The notes under the pieces: model-generated | The model's input: only the letters and a program-made list of their open reading frames with translations | Told to the model about the DNA's origin: nothing | The model's database searches: none | NCBI GenBank assembly: GCA_012517735.1 | Contig: JAAYUK010000123.1 | Location: 1-32,710, forward strand | Source of the DNA: Nitrospiraceae bacterium | GTDB lineage: Bacteria; Nitrospirota; Thermodesulfovibrionia; Thermodesulfovibrionales; Dissulfurispiraceae | Direction: 5' to 3' | Length of the DNA: 32,710 bases | Translations under genes and position numbers: made by a program | Shown here: one piece after another, positions 31,628 to 32,710 of the stretch | Position numbering within the stretch: position 1 is the stretch's first letter | Layout of the letters: every line of letters begins with the position of its first letter

Positions 31628-32710
<1,083 letters not shown>

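Overview
This looks like a chromosomal segment of a Gram-negative (diderm) anaerobe of moderate GC content. A folD-metV-metF run (methyl-branch Wood-Ljungdahl type), a giant 2-hydroxyacyl-CoA dehydratase-activase fusion, a very short Geobacter-like type IV pilin with its own PilS/PilR pair, and the tmk-holB-ricT-metG order all fit a Nitrospirota (Thermodesulfovibrionia-like) or Desulfobacterota/Geobacter-like lineage. The sequence alone does not decide between them, and this placement is inference.

Layout. (1) 1-1563: the edge of an integrated element. A tyrosine recombinase ends 16 bases from the 3' end of a tRNA-Glu(CTC) gene, which is followed by tRNA-Gln(CTG); the tRNA terminator lies inside the integrase reading frame. 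(2) 1613-6044, minus strand: nrdR, glyA, rpiB, then argF and argD. (3) 6173-9855, plus strand: a folate/one-carbon block of 5-formyl-THF cyclo-ligase, folE, folD, metV and metF. (4) 9871-14493: a type IV pilus block with pilC, the pilS-pilR two-component pair on the minus strand, and divergently a 60-residue mature pilin plus a small secreted protein that resembles the PilA-C/Spc partner of Geobacter e-pilin. Between pilS and the pilin lie a good sigma-54 promoter and a 42-bp TGTCA-rich palindrome about 100-140 bases upstream of the expected start point, so pilin expression is probably driven by PilR and sigma-54. (5) 14563-24383: an export and glycan cluster reminiscent of the xap region that follows pilA in Geobacter sulfurreducens. 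It holds an ABC permease, a TPR protein, an ABC ATPase, a TMTC-like GT-C/TPR membrane protein, a UbiA-family polyprenyl-phosphate phosphoribosyltransferase-like enzyme, a Wzm/Wzt-type ABC exporter, a GT9-methyltransferase fusion and a second GT9 enzyme. (6) 24514-29866: the 1430-residue CoA-enzyme activase, a 31-codon gene for a bS22/COX24-like ribosomal protein, and a secreted NlpC/P60-like hydrolase. (7) 30027-32710: tmk, holB, ricT and the start of metG, chained by overlapping start/stop codons.

The most interesting part is regions 4 and 5 taken together: a short aromatic-rich e-pilin-like subunit, its probable companion, dedicated two-component/sigma-54 control, and an adjacent module with the parts needed to make a lipid-linked (possibly pentose) sugar, transfer it, and export a polysaccharide. 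The working hypothesis is a pilus/extracellular-matrix system in which the matrix, or the pilin itself, is glycosylated. Smaller points are a heptanucleotide tandem-repeat family found three times (twice extending a protein C-terminus), mini-ORFs that may translationally couple genes lacking a Shine-Dalgarno site, and several terminators embedded in coding sequence. No CRISPR array, rRNA gene or intact insertion sequence was found, and no gene-free stretch exceeds 300 bases.
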